From contig NZ_BDBR01000011.1 in assembly GCF_001613085.1 (NCBI RefSeq), forward strand, positions 1-64,000: a DNA stretch of 64,000 nt, written 5' to 3'. Positions 6,506-15,408 of the stretch are shown here, piece by piece. The position numbers were made by a program, and so were the translations under genes. A model generated the notes under the pieces. The model was not told the origin of the DNA, did not search any database, and saw only the letters and a program-made list of their open reading frames with translations. How positions within the stretch are numbered: position 1 is the stretch's first letter; every line of letters starts with the position of its first letter. The DNA comes from Nocardia salmonicida NBRC 13393 (GTDB taxonomy: Bacteria; Actinomycetota; Actinomycetes; Mycobacteriales; Mycobacteriaceae).

Positions 6506-8758
6506 ATGGCGACCATCGAACATCTGCGGACCGACCCGGACTTGCCTCCGGTCGGTGTCGTCGATCGCACGCCGATCACGCCCGCCAAGAAGGCCGTGTT
6601 CGCAGGGATCGCCGTACTCGGCGCTGTCGCGTGGACGATCATCGCGTTCGTGCGCGGCGAGTCCGTGAACGCGGTGTGGATCGTGATCGCGGCGGTCTGT
6701 ACCTACATCATCGCCTACCGCTTCTACGCGCGGTTCATCGAGTGGAAGATCACCAAGCCGCGCGACGACGTGGCCACGCCCGCCGAAATCTATGACAACG
6801 GCAAAGATTTCATGCCGATGGACCGGCGGGTGCTCTACGGACACCACTTCGCCGCCATCGCGGGCGCCGGTCCGCTGGTCGGTCCGGTGCTGGCCGCGCA
6901 GATGGGTTATCTGCCCGGCACCATCTGGATCGTCGTCGGCGTGGTGTTCGCCGGCGCGGTGCAGGACTACCTGGTGCTGTGGGCCTCGACCCGTCGACGC
7001 GGCCGCAGCCTCGGCCAGATGGCGCGTGACGAGCTCGGCGTCGTCGGCGGTGTCGCGGCGATCGTGGCGATCCTGGTGATCATGACGATCCTGCTGGCGG
7101 TGCTGGCGCTGGTGGTGGTGAACGCGCTCGGCGAGAGCCCGTGGGGTGTGTTCTCCATCGCGATGACCGTCCCGATCGCCCTGTTCATGGGCATCTATCT
7201 GCGGTACCTGCGGCCGGGTGCGGTCGGCGAGGTCTCCGCGATCGGCATCGTGTTGCTGCTGGCCGCGATCATCGGCGGCGGCTGGGTATCCGAAACCGAG
7301 TGGGGCGCGGACTGGTTCACCCTGTCGCGCACCACCATCGCATGGTGCCTGATCGCCTACGGCTTCATCGCCTCGGTGCTGCCGGTGTGGCTGCTGCTCG
7401 CCCCGCGCGACTACCTGTCGACGTTCATGAAGGTCGGCACGATCGTGCTGCTCGCGGTCGGCATCCTGATCACGATGCCGGTACTGAAGGCGCCCGCCGT
7501 CTCCGAATTCGCGCACACCGGCGCCGGTCCCGCGTTCGCGGGCAGTCTGTTCCCGTTCCTGTTCATCACCATCGCCTGCGGTGCGCTCTCGGGTTTCCAC
7601 GCGCTGGTCTCCTCCGGCACGACGCCGAAACTGATGGCCAAGGAATCCAACGCCAAGATGATCGGCTACGGCGGCATGCTGATGGAGTCGTTCGTCGCGA
7701 TCATGGCGATCATCACCGCCTCGATCATCGACCAGCACCTGTACTTCGGCATGAACGCCTCGGCCGGACTCACCGGCGGCACGGCCGAAGGCGCTGCCAA
7801 GTTCACGAATTCGCTCGGCCTGTCCGGTCCGCCCGCCACGCCGGCACTGTTCACCGACGCCGCCGCCGAAGTGGGCGAGAAGTCGATCGTCTCGCGCACC
7901 GGTGGCGCACCGACCCTGGCGATCGGCATCTCCGATGTCTTCTCGCAGTTCCTCGGCGGCTCGACGATGAAGGCCTTCTGGTACCACTTCGCGATCATGT
8001 TCGAAGCGCTGTTCATCCTCACCACCATCGACGCGGGCACTCGGGTGGCGCGCTTCCTGGTCTCGGACGCGCTGGGCAACTTCGGCGGCGGGTTCAAGAA
8101 GTTCCGTGATCCGTCGTGGCGGATCGGCGCCTGGCTGTGCTCGCTGATCGTGGTCGCGGGCTGGGGCGGGGTGCTGCTGATGGGCGTCAATGATCCGTTC
8201 GGCGGCATCAACGCGCTGTATCCGCTGTTCGGCATCGCCAACCAGCTGCTCGCCGCGATCGCGCTGATCGTGGTGCTCACGATCATCGTCAAGCGCGGGC
8301 AGTGGAAGTGGGCGTGGATTCCCGGTGTTCCGCTGGCGTGGGATCTGGTGGTCACGATGACCGCGTCCTGGCAGAAGATCTTCTCCGACGATCCCAAGGT
8401 CGGTTACTGGAAGCAGCACAGCCTGTGCGAGGCGGCCAAGGACGCGGGCAAAGCCTGCCTGACGGCGAAGACGCCCGAGCAGGTCGACATCGCGATCCGC
8501 AACACCTTCATCCAGGGCACGCTGTCGATCGTGTTCGCGGTGCTGGTGCTGATCGTCACCGTCATCGGTGTGCTGGTGTGCGCGAAGGCGATCCGCACAG
8601 GCACGGTGACCAGTACCGAGTCCGAGGAGCAGCCGTCGAAGATCTTCGCCCCCAGCGGTTTCGTCGCCACGGCCACGGAGAAGAACGTGCAGAAGGAGTG
8701 GGACGCGTTGATCGCCGAAGGCAAGGTGAGCGCGCCCGGATCGGCGCACGTCTCGTGA
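6506..8758 (+). CDS. cstA: Carbon starvation protein CstA (peptide/pyruvate transporter)
   Basis: A 750-residue polytopic membrane protein of the CstA family, inner-membrane transporters of peptides and pyruvate induced by carbon limitation. After a short hydrophilic leader it contains many hydrophobic segments. The family-typical GHHFAAIAGAGPLVGPVLAA lies near residues 111-130 and the motif TTIDAGTRVARFLVSDALG in the second half. ATG 6506 is chosen because AGGAGA lies 9 nt upstream; an upstream in-frame extension lacks a site. The stop overlaps the GTG of the small ybdD-like gene by 4 nt, matching the conserved cstA–ybdD pairing. Confidence 0.95.
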   Translation: MATIEHLRTDPDLPPVGVVDRTPITPAKKAVFAGIAVLGAVAWTIIAFVRGESVNAVWIVIAAVCTYIIAYRFYARFIEWKITKPRDDVATPAEIYDNGKDFMPMDRRVLYGHHFAAIAGAGPLVGPVLAAQMGYLPGTIWIVVGVVFAGAVQDYLVLWASTRRRGRSLGQMARDELGVVGGVAAIVAILVIMTILLAVLALVVVNALGESPWGVFSIAMTVPIALFMGIYLRYLRPGAVGEVSAIGIVLLLAAIIGGGWVSETEWGADWFTLSRTTIAWCLIAYGFIASVLPVWLLLAPRDYLSTFMKVGTIVLLAVGILITMPVLKAPAVSEFAHTGAGPAFAGSLFPFLFITIACGALSGFHALVSSGTTPKLMAKESNAKMIGYGGMLMESFVAIMAIITASIIDQHLYFGMNASAGLTGGTAEGAAKFTNSLGLSGPPATPALFTDAAAEVGEKSIVSRTGGAPTLAIGISDVFSQFLGGSTMKAFWYHFAIMFEALFILTTIDAGTRVARFLVSDALGNFGGGFKKFRDPSWRIGAWLCSLIVVAGWGGVLLMGVNDPFGGINALYPLFGIANQLLAAIALIVVLTIIVKRGQWKWAWIPGVPLAWDLVVTMTASWQKIFSDDPKVGYWKQHSLCEAAKDAGKACLTAKTPEQVDIAIRNTFIQGTLSIVFAVLVLIVTVIGVLVCAKAIRTGTVTSTESEEQPSKIFAPSGFVATATEKNVQKEWDALIAEGKVSAPGSAHVS

Positions 8759-9042
8759 GTGTGGTCAGGGACGCGGACGGCCGATTCAGTGGATCGGCCG
8801 TCCGTGCCCCTGCGGTTGTCGCCGGCGATCTCGGTGGGCCTCGAGAGATTCTCCGACGAGTCTGGGCGGCCTTGCGTGGCATCGCCCGCTGGTATAGCGC
8901 GATCAACGGCGGCCAGGATTACGAGCGCTACGTCGACCATCTGCGCCGTAATCATCCGGCGGCTCCGGTGCCGTCGGTGCGCGACTACTGGCGCGAACGC
9001 TATGCCGAAGCCGAGCGGAATCCGACCAATCGCTGCTGCTGA
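8755..9042 (+). CDS. YbdD/YjiX family small protein (DUF466)
   Basis: A 95-residue protein whose last 65 residues are a clear YbdD/YjiX domain (WYSAINGGQDYERYVDHLRR, then HPAAPVPSVRDYWRERYAE and a CC tail). About 30 extra N-terminal residues precede it compared with the usual 65-residue family. GTG 8755 overlaps the cstA stop in a GTGA, indicating translational coupling; GTG 8761 is an alternative. The family is almost always encoded next to CstA or BtsT transporters and is thought to be needed for their activity; the mechanism is not known from the sequence. Confidence 0.88.
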   Translation: MSVVRDADGRFSGSAVRAPAVVAGDLGGPREILRRVWAALRGIARWYSAINGGQDYERYVDHLRRNHPAAPVPSVRDYWRERYAEAERNPTNRCC

Positions 9043-9110
9043 TCCGGGTTCACGCCCCTGAGGGATCGGTGGCCGATTTCCGCTAGCACCTCGCCGGGAC
9101 GGGTGCCATT

Positions 9111-10628
9111 GTGGAACTCGTGACCATCACCGCTTTGGACTTCGAGGGCTGCTATCGGGCGGTCTCCACCCGCGACTCTCGCTTCGACGGGCAGTTCTTC
9201 ACCGCGGTGCGCACGACCGGCATCTACTGCAGGCCCTCGTGCCCGGCGATCACCCCCAAGCGGGCCAATGTGTCGTTCCTGCCCACCGCGGCGGCGGCGC
9301 AGCAGGCCGGTTATCGCGCCTGCCGCCGGTGCCTGCCCGATGCCGCGCCCGGTTCACCGCTGTGGAATGTGCGCGCCGACTTGGCCGCGCGGGCCATGCG
9401 GTTGATCGGTGACGGGATGATCGAGCGGGGTGGGGTGCCAGGGCTGGCCGCCACCCTCGGTTATTCGCAGCGTCAGCTCACGCGGGTGCTCACCACCGAA
9501 CTCGGTGCCGGTCCGCTCGCGCTGGCCAGGGCACATCGCGCGCACACCGCGCGGCTGCTCATCCAGACCACCGAGATGCCGATGTCGGATATCGCGTTCG
9601 CGGCCGGGTTCGCCAGTATTCGGCAGTTCAACGACACCGTGCGCGAGGTGTTCGCGGTGAGTCCGACGACGATGCGGACCGAGTTGCGCCGATCGCCGCG
9701 CGCCGATGTCGTCGCACCGGGCACGCCGGGTCTGCTGACATTACGACTGCCGTATCGCGAGCCGCTCGATACCGGCTGGCTGGGCTGGTTCCTCTCGTCA
9801 CACGCCGTGCCGGGGATGGAGCTGTGGGAGGACGGCGTGTACACGCGCAGCCTGCGTACTCCGCACGGCCACGCGACAATTCGGCTGTCGTTCCAGCCGG
9901 GGCATGTGCGGGCCGAGTTGGCGCTGCGGGACATGCGCGATCTGGCGCCGACTGTGGCGCGGGTGCGGCATCTGCTCGATCTGGACGCGGATCCGCTGGG
10001 GATCGACGGTGCGCTCGGGATCGGTTCCAATGAATCGGGTGATGCCAACACGGGGCACGGGTTCTCACCGGGAATCCGCGTACCGGGGTGCCTCGACGGC
10101 TCGGAGTTGTTGTTGCGCACCATGATCGGGCAACAGATCTCGGTGCGGGCGGCGGGGACGCATACCGCGCGGCTGGTGGATGCGCTCGGCGAGCGGATCG
10201 ACGGGCCGGTGCCTCGACTGTTTCCGACGGCCGAAGCGGTCGCCGAGCGCGGCGCCGAGGTGTTGACCGGGCCCGTGCGCAGGGTTAACGCCATCGTTGC
10301 GGCGGCACGAGCGATCGCCGACGGCGAACTGGTCCTACATTCCGGTCGCACTGCCGCTGACCTGCGGCACGACCTGCTCGCGCTCGACGGGGTCGGGCCA
10401 TGGACCGCCGACTACGTCACCATGCGATCGCTGGCCGATCCCGACATCCTGCTCGATACCGACCTGGTGGTTCGCCAGGGCGCGGAGCGAGCGGGAATCG
10501 ACCTCGACGACACCACCCACTGGGCGCCGTGGCGCTCCTATCTGTCCATGCACTTGTGGAAGACCGCGCTCGAACATCGTGGCGCGCTTGTCCGTGAACC
10601 TTCTCTCCAGGAGAGCGAAACACCATGA
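9111..10628 (+). CDS. Ada N-terminal/AraC-type regulator fused to AlkA 3-methyladenine DNA glycosylase
   Basis: A 505-residue three-part protein. Residues about 10-80 form the Ada zinc/methyl-acceptor domain with its four cysteines (TTGIYCRPSC and ACRRC). Residues 85-185 are an AraC-type DNA-binding domain (LAATLGYSQRQLTR, MSDIAFAAGFASIRQFND). Residues 200-495 are an AlkA-like glycosylase with the helix-hairpin-helix LLALDGVGPWTADYV and the catalytic aspartate in ILLDTDLVVRQG. It would sense methyl-phosphotriesters, activate repair genes and excise 3-methyladenine itself. Its stop overlaps the ogt start (ATGA), giving a two-gene alkylation-repair operon. Such AdaA–AlkA fusions are common in actinobacteria. 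The start is GTG 9111 or GTG 9120. Confidence 0.93.
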   Translation: MELVTITALDFEGCYRAVSTRDSRFDGQFFTAVRTTGIYCRPSCPAITPKRANVSFLPTAAAAQQAGYRACRRCLPDAAPGSPLWNVRADLAARAMRLIGDGMIERGGVPGLAATLGYSQRQLTRVLTTELGAGPLALARAHRAHTARLLIQTTEMPMSDIAFAAGFASIRQFNDTVREVFAVSPTTMRTELRRSPRADVVAPGTPGLLTLRLPYREPLDTGWLGWFLSSHAVPGMELWEDGVYTRSLRTPHGHATIRLSFQPGHVRAELALRDMRDLAPTVARVRHLLDLDADPLGIDGALGIGSNESGDANTGHGFSPGIRVPGCLDGSELLLRTMIGQQISVRAAGTHTARLVDALGERIDGPVPRLFPTAEAVAERGAEVLTGPVRRVNAIVAAARAIADGELVLHSGRTAADLRHDLLALDGVGPWTADYVTMRSLADPDILLDTDLVVRQGAERAGIDLDDTTHWAPWRSYLSMHLWKTALEHRGALVREPSLQESETP

Positions 10629-11137
10629 CTGACACTGCTGTTCGTCGCGCCGATGTCGCGACGGTCACCACGCCGATCGGCCCGTTCACCACCGTCGTCG
10701 ACACCGACGGCGCCGTACTCGCCTCGGGCTGGACCGGGGACGCGGCCACACTGACCGGCCTCATCCACACCACCTTGCGCCCGGCCGAACTGCGGCAGCG
10801 AGATTCACTCGGCGCGGTCACCCAGGCCGTCGTCGACTATCACGCGGGCGATCTCACGGCGATCGACGCGATTCCCGTGCGTCAACAGTCGGGCGAGTTC
10901 CTGGTCCACGCCTGGGAAGTCCTGCGCAAGGTGCCGGCGGGCGAGCCGGTGACCTACACCGAGTTCGCCGGACTCTCCGGGCGTCCGGCGGCTACGCGGG
11001 CAGCGGCCAATGCCTGCGCGCGCAACTCCGCCGCGCTGTTCGTGCCGTGTCATCGCGTGCTGCGGATCGGCGGCGCGCTCGGCGGCTTCCGGTGGGGGCT
11101 GGAAGCCAAGGCCTGGTTGCTCGCGCACGAGGGATGA
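10625..11137 (+). CDS. ogt: Methylated-DNA–[protein]-cysteine S-methyltransferase
   Basis: A 170-residue O6-alkylguanine-DNA alkyltransferase. It carries the active-site PCHRVLR near residue 140, preceded by the helix-turn-helix segment GEPVTYTEFAGLSGRPAATRAAANA and NSAALFV. It repairs O6-methylguanine by suicidal transfer to the cysteine. ATG 10625 overlaps the upstream ada–alkA stop by 4 nt, so expression should follow the Ada-type activator that precedes it. Confidence 0.95.
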   Translation: MTDTAVRRADVATVTTPIGPFTTVVDTDGAVLASGWTGDAATLTGLIHTTLRPAELRQRDSLGAVTQAVVDYHAGDLTAIDAIPVRQQSGEFLVHAWEVLRKVPAGEPVTYTEFAGLSGRPAATRAAANACARNSAALFVPCHRVLRIGGALGGFRWGLEAKAWLLAHEG

Positions 11138-11171
11138 ACATCCGCTAGGCCGGTAGGCCGGGTCCAGCGCA

Positions 11172-11199
11172 CGGCGGTCCGAGGCAATTCGGACTGCCG
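11172..11199 (+). terminator. Hairpin after ogt
   Basis: A 10-bp stem at 11172-11181 and 11190-11199 (one G-U pair) with an 8-nt loop, 34 nt after the ogt stop. No T run follows directly; a T6 run lies about 25 nt further on at the end of the gap. It is a plausible but weak terminator. Confidence 0.35.
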
Positions 11200-11262
11200 A
11201 TCAGGCCAGATATCTCCGATTGGCTCTTTTTTCTAGGTCCAGTTAGCCGGATTCTATTACCT

Positions 11263-11916
11263 ATGCTCACTCGTCGCCTGGTCGCGCTCTACGTCGGTTT
11301 GTGGTTGTACGGGACATCGATGGCAGTGATGATCCGGGCGGGACTCGGGCTCGATCCGTGGGATGTGTTCCATCAGGGTGTCGCCGCGCATGTGCCGGTG
11401 AGTTTCGGTGTGGTGACCGCGCTGACCGGGATCGCTGTGCTGCTCGCCTGGATTCCACTACGGCAGCGGCCGGGGCTCGGGACCATCAGCAATGTGGTGG
11501 TGATCGCGGTCGCGGTCGACGTCGGGTTGTGGTTGATTCCGGCCGTGGACGCGCTGTGGTTGCGGGTGATGGCAATGGTTGCCGCGGTGGTGGTGAACGC
11601 CGCGGCGACGGTGCTCTATATCGGTGCGGGCATGGGTCCGGGACCGCGCGATGGACTGATGACTGGACTGGTCGGCCGGACCGGGTGGCCGGTCTGGTCT
11701 GTTCGGACCGGCATCGAAGTCTCGGTGCTGACCACCGGCTGGTTCCTCGGCGGCAGTGTGGGGATCGGCACGCTGGTCTACGCGTTCGGGATCGGGCCGC
11801 TGGTCCAGCTGATGATCCCGCTCGTCGACGGCCGTCTTCCCGGATTCACACCGATTATTCGCCAGGAAGCGGAGCTGCCCGTGGAGCGTCCGCAAGCCCC
11901 GGCCGCGCCGTGCTGA
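11263..11916 (+). CDS. YczE/YyaS/YitT-type integral membrane protein
   Basis: A 217-residue membrane protein with about five hydrophobic segments. It has the family features RAGLGLDPWDVFHQGVA near residues 25-41 and GAGMGPGPRDGLMTGL near 125-140, as in the YczE (DUF161-like) family. The biochemical function of the family is not established. It stands alone between the alkylation-repair operon and the convergent sbcC gene, whose ends are 26 nt apart. No transport substrate can be assigned. Confidence 0.8.
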   Translation: MLTRRLVALYVGLWLYGTSMAVMIRAGLGLDPWDVFHQGVAAHVPVSFGVVTALTGIAVLLAWIPLRQRPGLGTISNVVVIAVAVDVGLWLIPAVDALWLRVMAMVAAVVVNAAATVLYIGAGMGPGPRDGLMTGLVGRTGWPVWSVRTGIEVSVLTTGWFLGGSVGIGTLVYAFGIGPLVQLMIPLVDGRLPGFTPIIRQEAELPVERPQAPAAPC

Positions 11917-11942
11917 TCGCTTCGTCGGGCTCGTCCGGATGA

Positions 11943-14900
11943 TTAGGCGACCGTGGCCTCGAGGTGCGAACCCGTGCGACCGCGCAGGACATGCAGGCGC
12001 GTGGGGATGCGCTGACGCATTTCGTCCACGTGGCTGACGACGCCGACCACGCGGCCGTTCGCGCGGAGTTCGTCGAGAACGCCCATGACGGCGTCGAGGG
12101 TATCGGCGTCGAGACTGCCGAAGCCTTCGTCGATGAACAGGGTGTCCAGGACCAGGCCGCCGGACTCGGCGGCGACCACGTCGGCGAGGCCGAGCGCCAA
12201 AGCCAGTGAGGCCATGAAGGTTTCACCGCCGGACAGGGTTTTCGCGGAGCGGACGACGCCGGTGTAGTCGTCGCGGACGTCGAGGCCGAGACCACCTCGT
12301 CTACCCCGAGGCCCGGCCTTGTCCGAGTGGACGAATTCGTAACGGCCGCCCGACATTCGGCGTAGCCGCAGCGACCCCGCCACCGCGACCTCTTCGAGCC
12401 GAGCCGCGAGGACATAGGAGCGCAACGACATTCGCCGGTTGTTCTCGCCGCGACCCGCCACCACTTCCGCCAGGGCAGCCAGTTCGTCGAAATCACGCTG
12501 CTTGGGCGCGATCCGCTCGACCTCTCCCCACAGCTGCGTCCCCAACTGCTCGAGCTGGGCCACCCGCTCGGTGGCCGCCGACTGGCTTGCCACGGCCGCG
12601 GTGAGCGCGCTCTGAGCTTCGGTGAAGCGCTGCTCGAGGGTGTTCAAGTCGCCCGGGGTCTGTTCGGCGACGGCCTGGATCTGCGGTTCCGCGAGCACCG
12701 CCTCGGCATGCGCACGGGCCCGGTCCGCGGCGGTGAGTTCAGTTTCGATCGCGGCCTGCTGCCGCGCGGTCCGCGCGACGGCGGTGACGACCTGGGCGTA
12801 GGCGGTCAGGAGAGCGATGTCGTCGCGCGGCGCTGCCGGCTCGACCGCCGAGGCTACGTCGGCGGGTTCCTCATCGAGGGGACCTTCGTCGAACAGGTCG
12901 AACAGGCTGGGCATGTCTGGCTCGGCACGGATCGCTCGCGCGGGGCTCCCGGTCGCCTCCTCGTCGGTGTCGAGCTCAGCGTCGACATCGTCACCCGCAG
13001 TTCGGCTGGTGGTAGCGACTGGTGAATCGAGTGCCTCCGACGGCCCACGGTCCTCGTAGCCTTCCGGCACGAGACCGGCTGCGCGGGCGAGGTTTTCCAC
13101 GCGGGCGGCAATGGTGCGGACGGCGTCGCGAGCGGTGGATTCCTCGGTGCGGGCAGTACGGAGCGTGGTGGCTGCGGTGATGAGCGATTCGAGGCGGGCG
13201 GTGCGGGCGTCGACAGTGTTGTCGGCGCCCGCGGCGGTGCGCAGCCGCGCGGTGAGTTCGTCGAGGCGGTTGCGGGTGGTGGTGATGTTGGCGGTGATGG
13301 TGCCGAGGCGGGCGTCGAGCTCGCGAGACCGGTCGTGGAGGGCGGTTTCCTCGGTGCGCAGGGCCTCGAGGCGGCTGGTCAGGGCGGGGCCGCGCTCGGC
13401 GGCTTCGGCGGTGTCGTCGAAGCGGTGAGTGGCCGTGCGGACCGCGTCGGCGAGGGTGACGGGGTCCGCGTCGCCACCGCGGGCGGTCAGCGCCTCGATC
13501 TCGCGTTCGATGCCGCTGATGCGATCGGCGATGCGATCCCGCGCGGCCTCGGCGGACTGTTCGGCGGTGTGCGCGGCGTCCTCGGCCTCCTTGGATACCG
13601 CGTCGTCGGTGGGCCGTGCCGGTTCAGGGTGCTCGGCAGAACCGCAGACCGTGCACGGCGCACCGTCGGTGAGCGCGCCCGCGAGCTCGGCGGCCATGCC
13701 CGCGAGGCGGCGGGCCCGCAGATCGAGGACCCGTTCCTTGGCTTCGAGGTGAGCGCGCCAGGCGGCATCGTGTTCGGTCCGCGCTGTGTCCAAAGCTGGT
13801 CGGCGACGCGCGATGTCGACAGCGGCCGCTGCCGAGTCCTGCCACTTGCTCAACTCGTTGCGCAGCCCGGGCAACGCGGCGGCCGCGTCGGTGGCCTCAC
13901 GCAATTGCTCTTGGACCGAGCCGATCGCCGCCGGCAGTTCGAGCCGCCGCTGCGCCAGCTCCCCCGAACGCTGCGTGAGCCGACCGGCTTCCCCCTCGTG
14001 CGCGGCGAGATCCGCGGTGAGCTGACGCGCGGTCACCACATCAGCACGAACCTCACCGAGCACGCCGAGCAGCGCGTTCCACTGACTGATGGCGGCATCG
14101 AGGTCGCCCCGGACATCACCGACACCGGCGCCCGCATCCCCGCCATGGACCGACCCGCGTCCCTGATGACCCGCGCCGAGTGGACCGCCGGACGGCAGGT
14201 CCGCTGACGTGCCATGGTCGGGCCGCCCACCCTCCGGTGTGGCGGCGCGTCCATCGACCGGCTCATCCGTCACCACGGTCAGCCGGTCTACTCCCGCGAT
14301 GTCGGCGGCGGCGGGTGCCCGCAGTTGGTCGGCCAGTTCGCCAGTGGCGCTACGGGTCGCGGTCTCCGCACGGCGCAGGGTGCGGACCGCGGAGCGAGCC
14401 TCGTCGATGGCGTGGACGACGGGCTCGGCGCGGCGGGCCTGGACCAGCTCGTGTTCGAGCTCGGTGCGGCGGGGGGAAGACGCGGTGTAGGTGGCCAGTT
14501 CGGTGCGGGCTGCTGCCATGCGGGCGTGCAGCCCGGCGACGCGACGTTGTTCCTCGGCATCGGCGCGGGCCTGCGACGATTCTTTCTGGCGCAGTTCGGC
14601 ATTCGTGGTCGCCTCGGCGAGTGCGGTGCGCGCGGTGGCGAGTAGCTCCTGGGACCAGGTCACCGCGTCGAGTACGCCGACCGATTCCGCGCCGCCGTAG
14701 CCCCCGGCCATACCGACCTTGGTGATCAGGCGGTCGATGCCCTGTTTGCGGGAATCCAGGTCGCCCGCGGCGGCGCGGCGGCGATCGGACAGCCACTGTT
14801 CGGCCGTCCCGAAACGTTGGGTGTCGAAGAGCTTTTCGAGCAGTTTCTCGCGGTCTTCGTTCTCGGCGCGCAGAAATTTGGCGAAGTCACCCTGCGGGAG

Positions 14901-15359
14901 CAGCACCACTTGGAAGAACTGGTCGGCGCTCATACCGAGCAGGCGAAGGACCTCGTCGCCGATATCGGTGATGCGCGAGAGGTTCTCACCGCTGCCGTCG
15001 AGCCAGGTGAGGGTGGCCTGGGGCTGCAGGAGCCGGGTTCCGGTGCCGGTCTTCTTCGGACGCTCGAATTCGGGTGATCGGGTGAGGCGAAGGAGGCGGC
15101 CGCCGAGCGTGGCTTCCAGCACGACGCTCGGTGGCGTCTGCGGATCGGCGTGATCGGAGTGCAGGCGTTTGCTCTCGCCGCGCGCACCGGGCACCTTGCC
15201 GTAGAGGGCGAAGGCGATGGCGTCGAGGATCGTCGTCTTGCCCGCGCCCGTATGCCCGTGCAGCAGGAACAGCCCGTCGGCGCCGAGCGCGTCGAAATCG
15301 ACGACAGTGGTCTCGGCGAACGGGCCGAACGCGGTGAGTTCGAGCCGGTGCAGCCTCAC
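11943..15359 (-). CDS. sbcC: SbcC, ATPase subunit of the SbcCD (Mre11–Rad50-like) nuclease
   Basis: A protein of about 1138 residues with SMC-like layout: N-terminal Walker A (GHTGAGKTTILDAIAFALYG), long coiled-coil arms, a zinc hook CTVC in the middle (APCTVCGSAEHPEP), and a C-terminal ABC signature (LSGGETFMASLALALGLAD) followed by Walker B (LVLDTLFIDEGFGSLD). It works with SbcD to cut hairpins and process double-strand breaks. GTG 15359 is chosen because the product then begins VRLHRLELTAFGPF, the usual family start, and a GGTGGTGG stretch lies upstream; an in-frame GTG at 15395 has no such support. The sbcD stop lies about 50 nt upstream, so the two form an operon. Confidence 0.95.
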   Translation of the reverse strand: MRLHRLELTAFGPFAETTVVDFDALGADGLFLLHGHTGAGKTTILDAIAFALYGKVPGARGESKRLHSDHADPQTPPSVVLEATLGGRLLRLTRSPEFERPKKTGTGTRLLQPQATLTWLDGSGENLSRITDIGDEVLRLLGMSADQFFQVVLLPQGDFAKFLRAENEDREKLLEKLFDTQRFGTAEQWLSDRRRAAAGDLDSRKQGIDRLITKVGMAGGYGGAESVGVLDAVTWSQELLATARTALAEATTNAELRQKESSQARADAEEQRRVAGLHARMAAARTELATYTASSPRRTELEHELVQARRAEPVVHAIDEARSAVRTLRRAETATRSATGELADQLRAPAAADIAGVDRLTVVTDEPVDGRAATPEGGRPDHGTSADLPSGGPLGAGHQGRGSVHGGDAGAGVGDVRGDLDAAISQWNALLGVLGEVRADVVTARQLTADLAAHEGEAGRLTQRSGELAQRRLELPAAIGSVQEQLREATDAAAALPGLRNELSKWQDSAAAAVDIARRRPALDTARTEHDAAWRAHLEAKERVLDLRARRLAGMAAELAGALTDGAPCTVCGSAEHPEPARPTDDAVSKEAEDAAHTAEQSAEAARDRIADRISGIEREIEALTARGGDADPVTLADAVRTATHRFDDTAEAAERGPALTSRLEALRTEETALHDRSRELDARLGTITANITTTRNRLDELTARLRTAAGADNTVDARTARLESLITAATTLRTARTEESTARDAVRTIAARVENLARAAGLVPEGYEDRGPSEALDSPVATTSRTAGDDVDAELDTDEEATGSPARAIRAEPDMPSLFDLFDEGPLDEEPADVASAVEPAAPRDDIALLTAYAQVVTAVARTARQQAAIETELTAADRARAHAEAVLAEPQIQAVAEQTPGDLNTLEQRFTEAQSALTAAVASQSAATERVAQLEQLGTQLWGEVERIAPKQRDFDELAALAEVVAGRGENNRRMSLRSYVLAARLEEVAVAGSLRLRRMSGGRYEFVHSDKAGPRGRRGGLGLDVRDDYTGVVRSAKTLSGGETFMASLALALGLADVVAAESGGLVLDTLFIDEGFGSLDADTLDAVMGVLDELRANGRVVGVVSHVDEMRQRIPTRLHVLRGRTGSHLEATVA

Positions 15360-15408
15360 GCGATGCCACCACCGGCGAGAGTCGCCACTGTGCACGCGAC
15401 ACGTGGGC

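Noticed and set aside
6503..8749. A 748-codon open frame antisense to cstA
   Set aside because: It is a GC-rich shadow of the real gene: its product is a low-complexity Arg/His/Asp/Gln-rich string without family features, and it has no ribosome-binding site.
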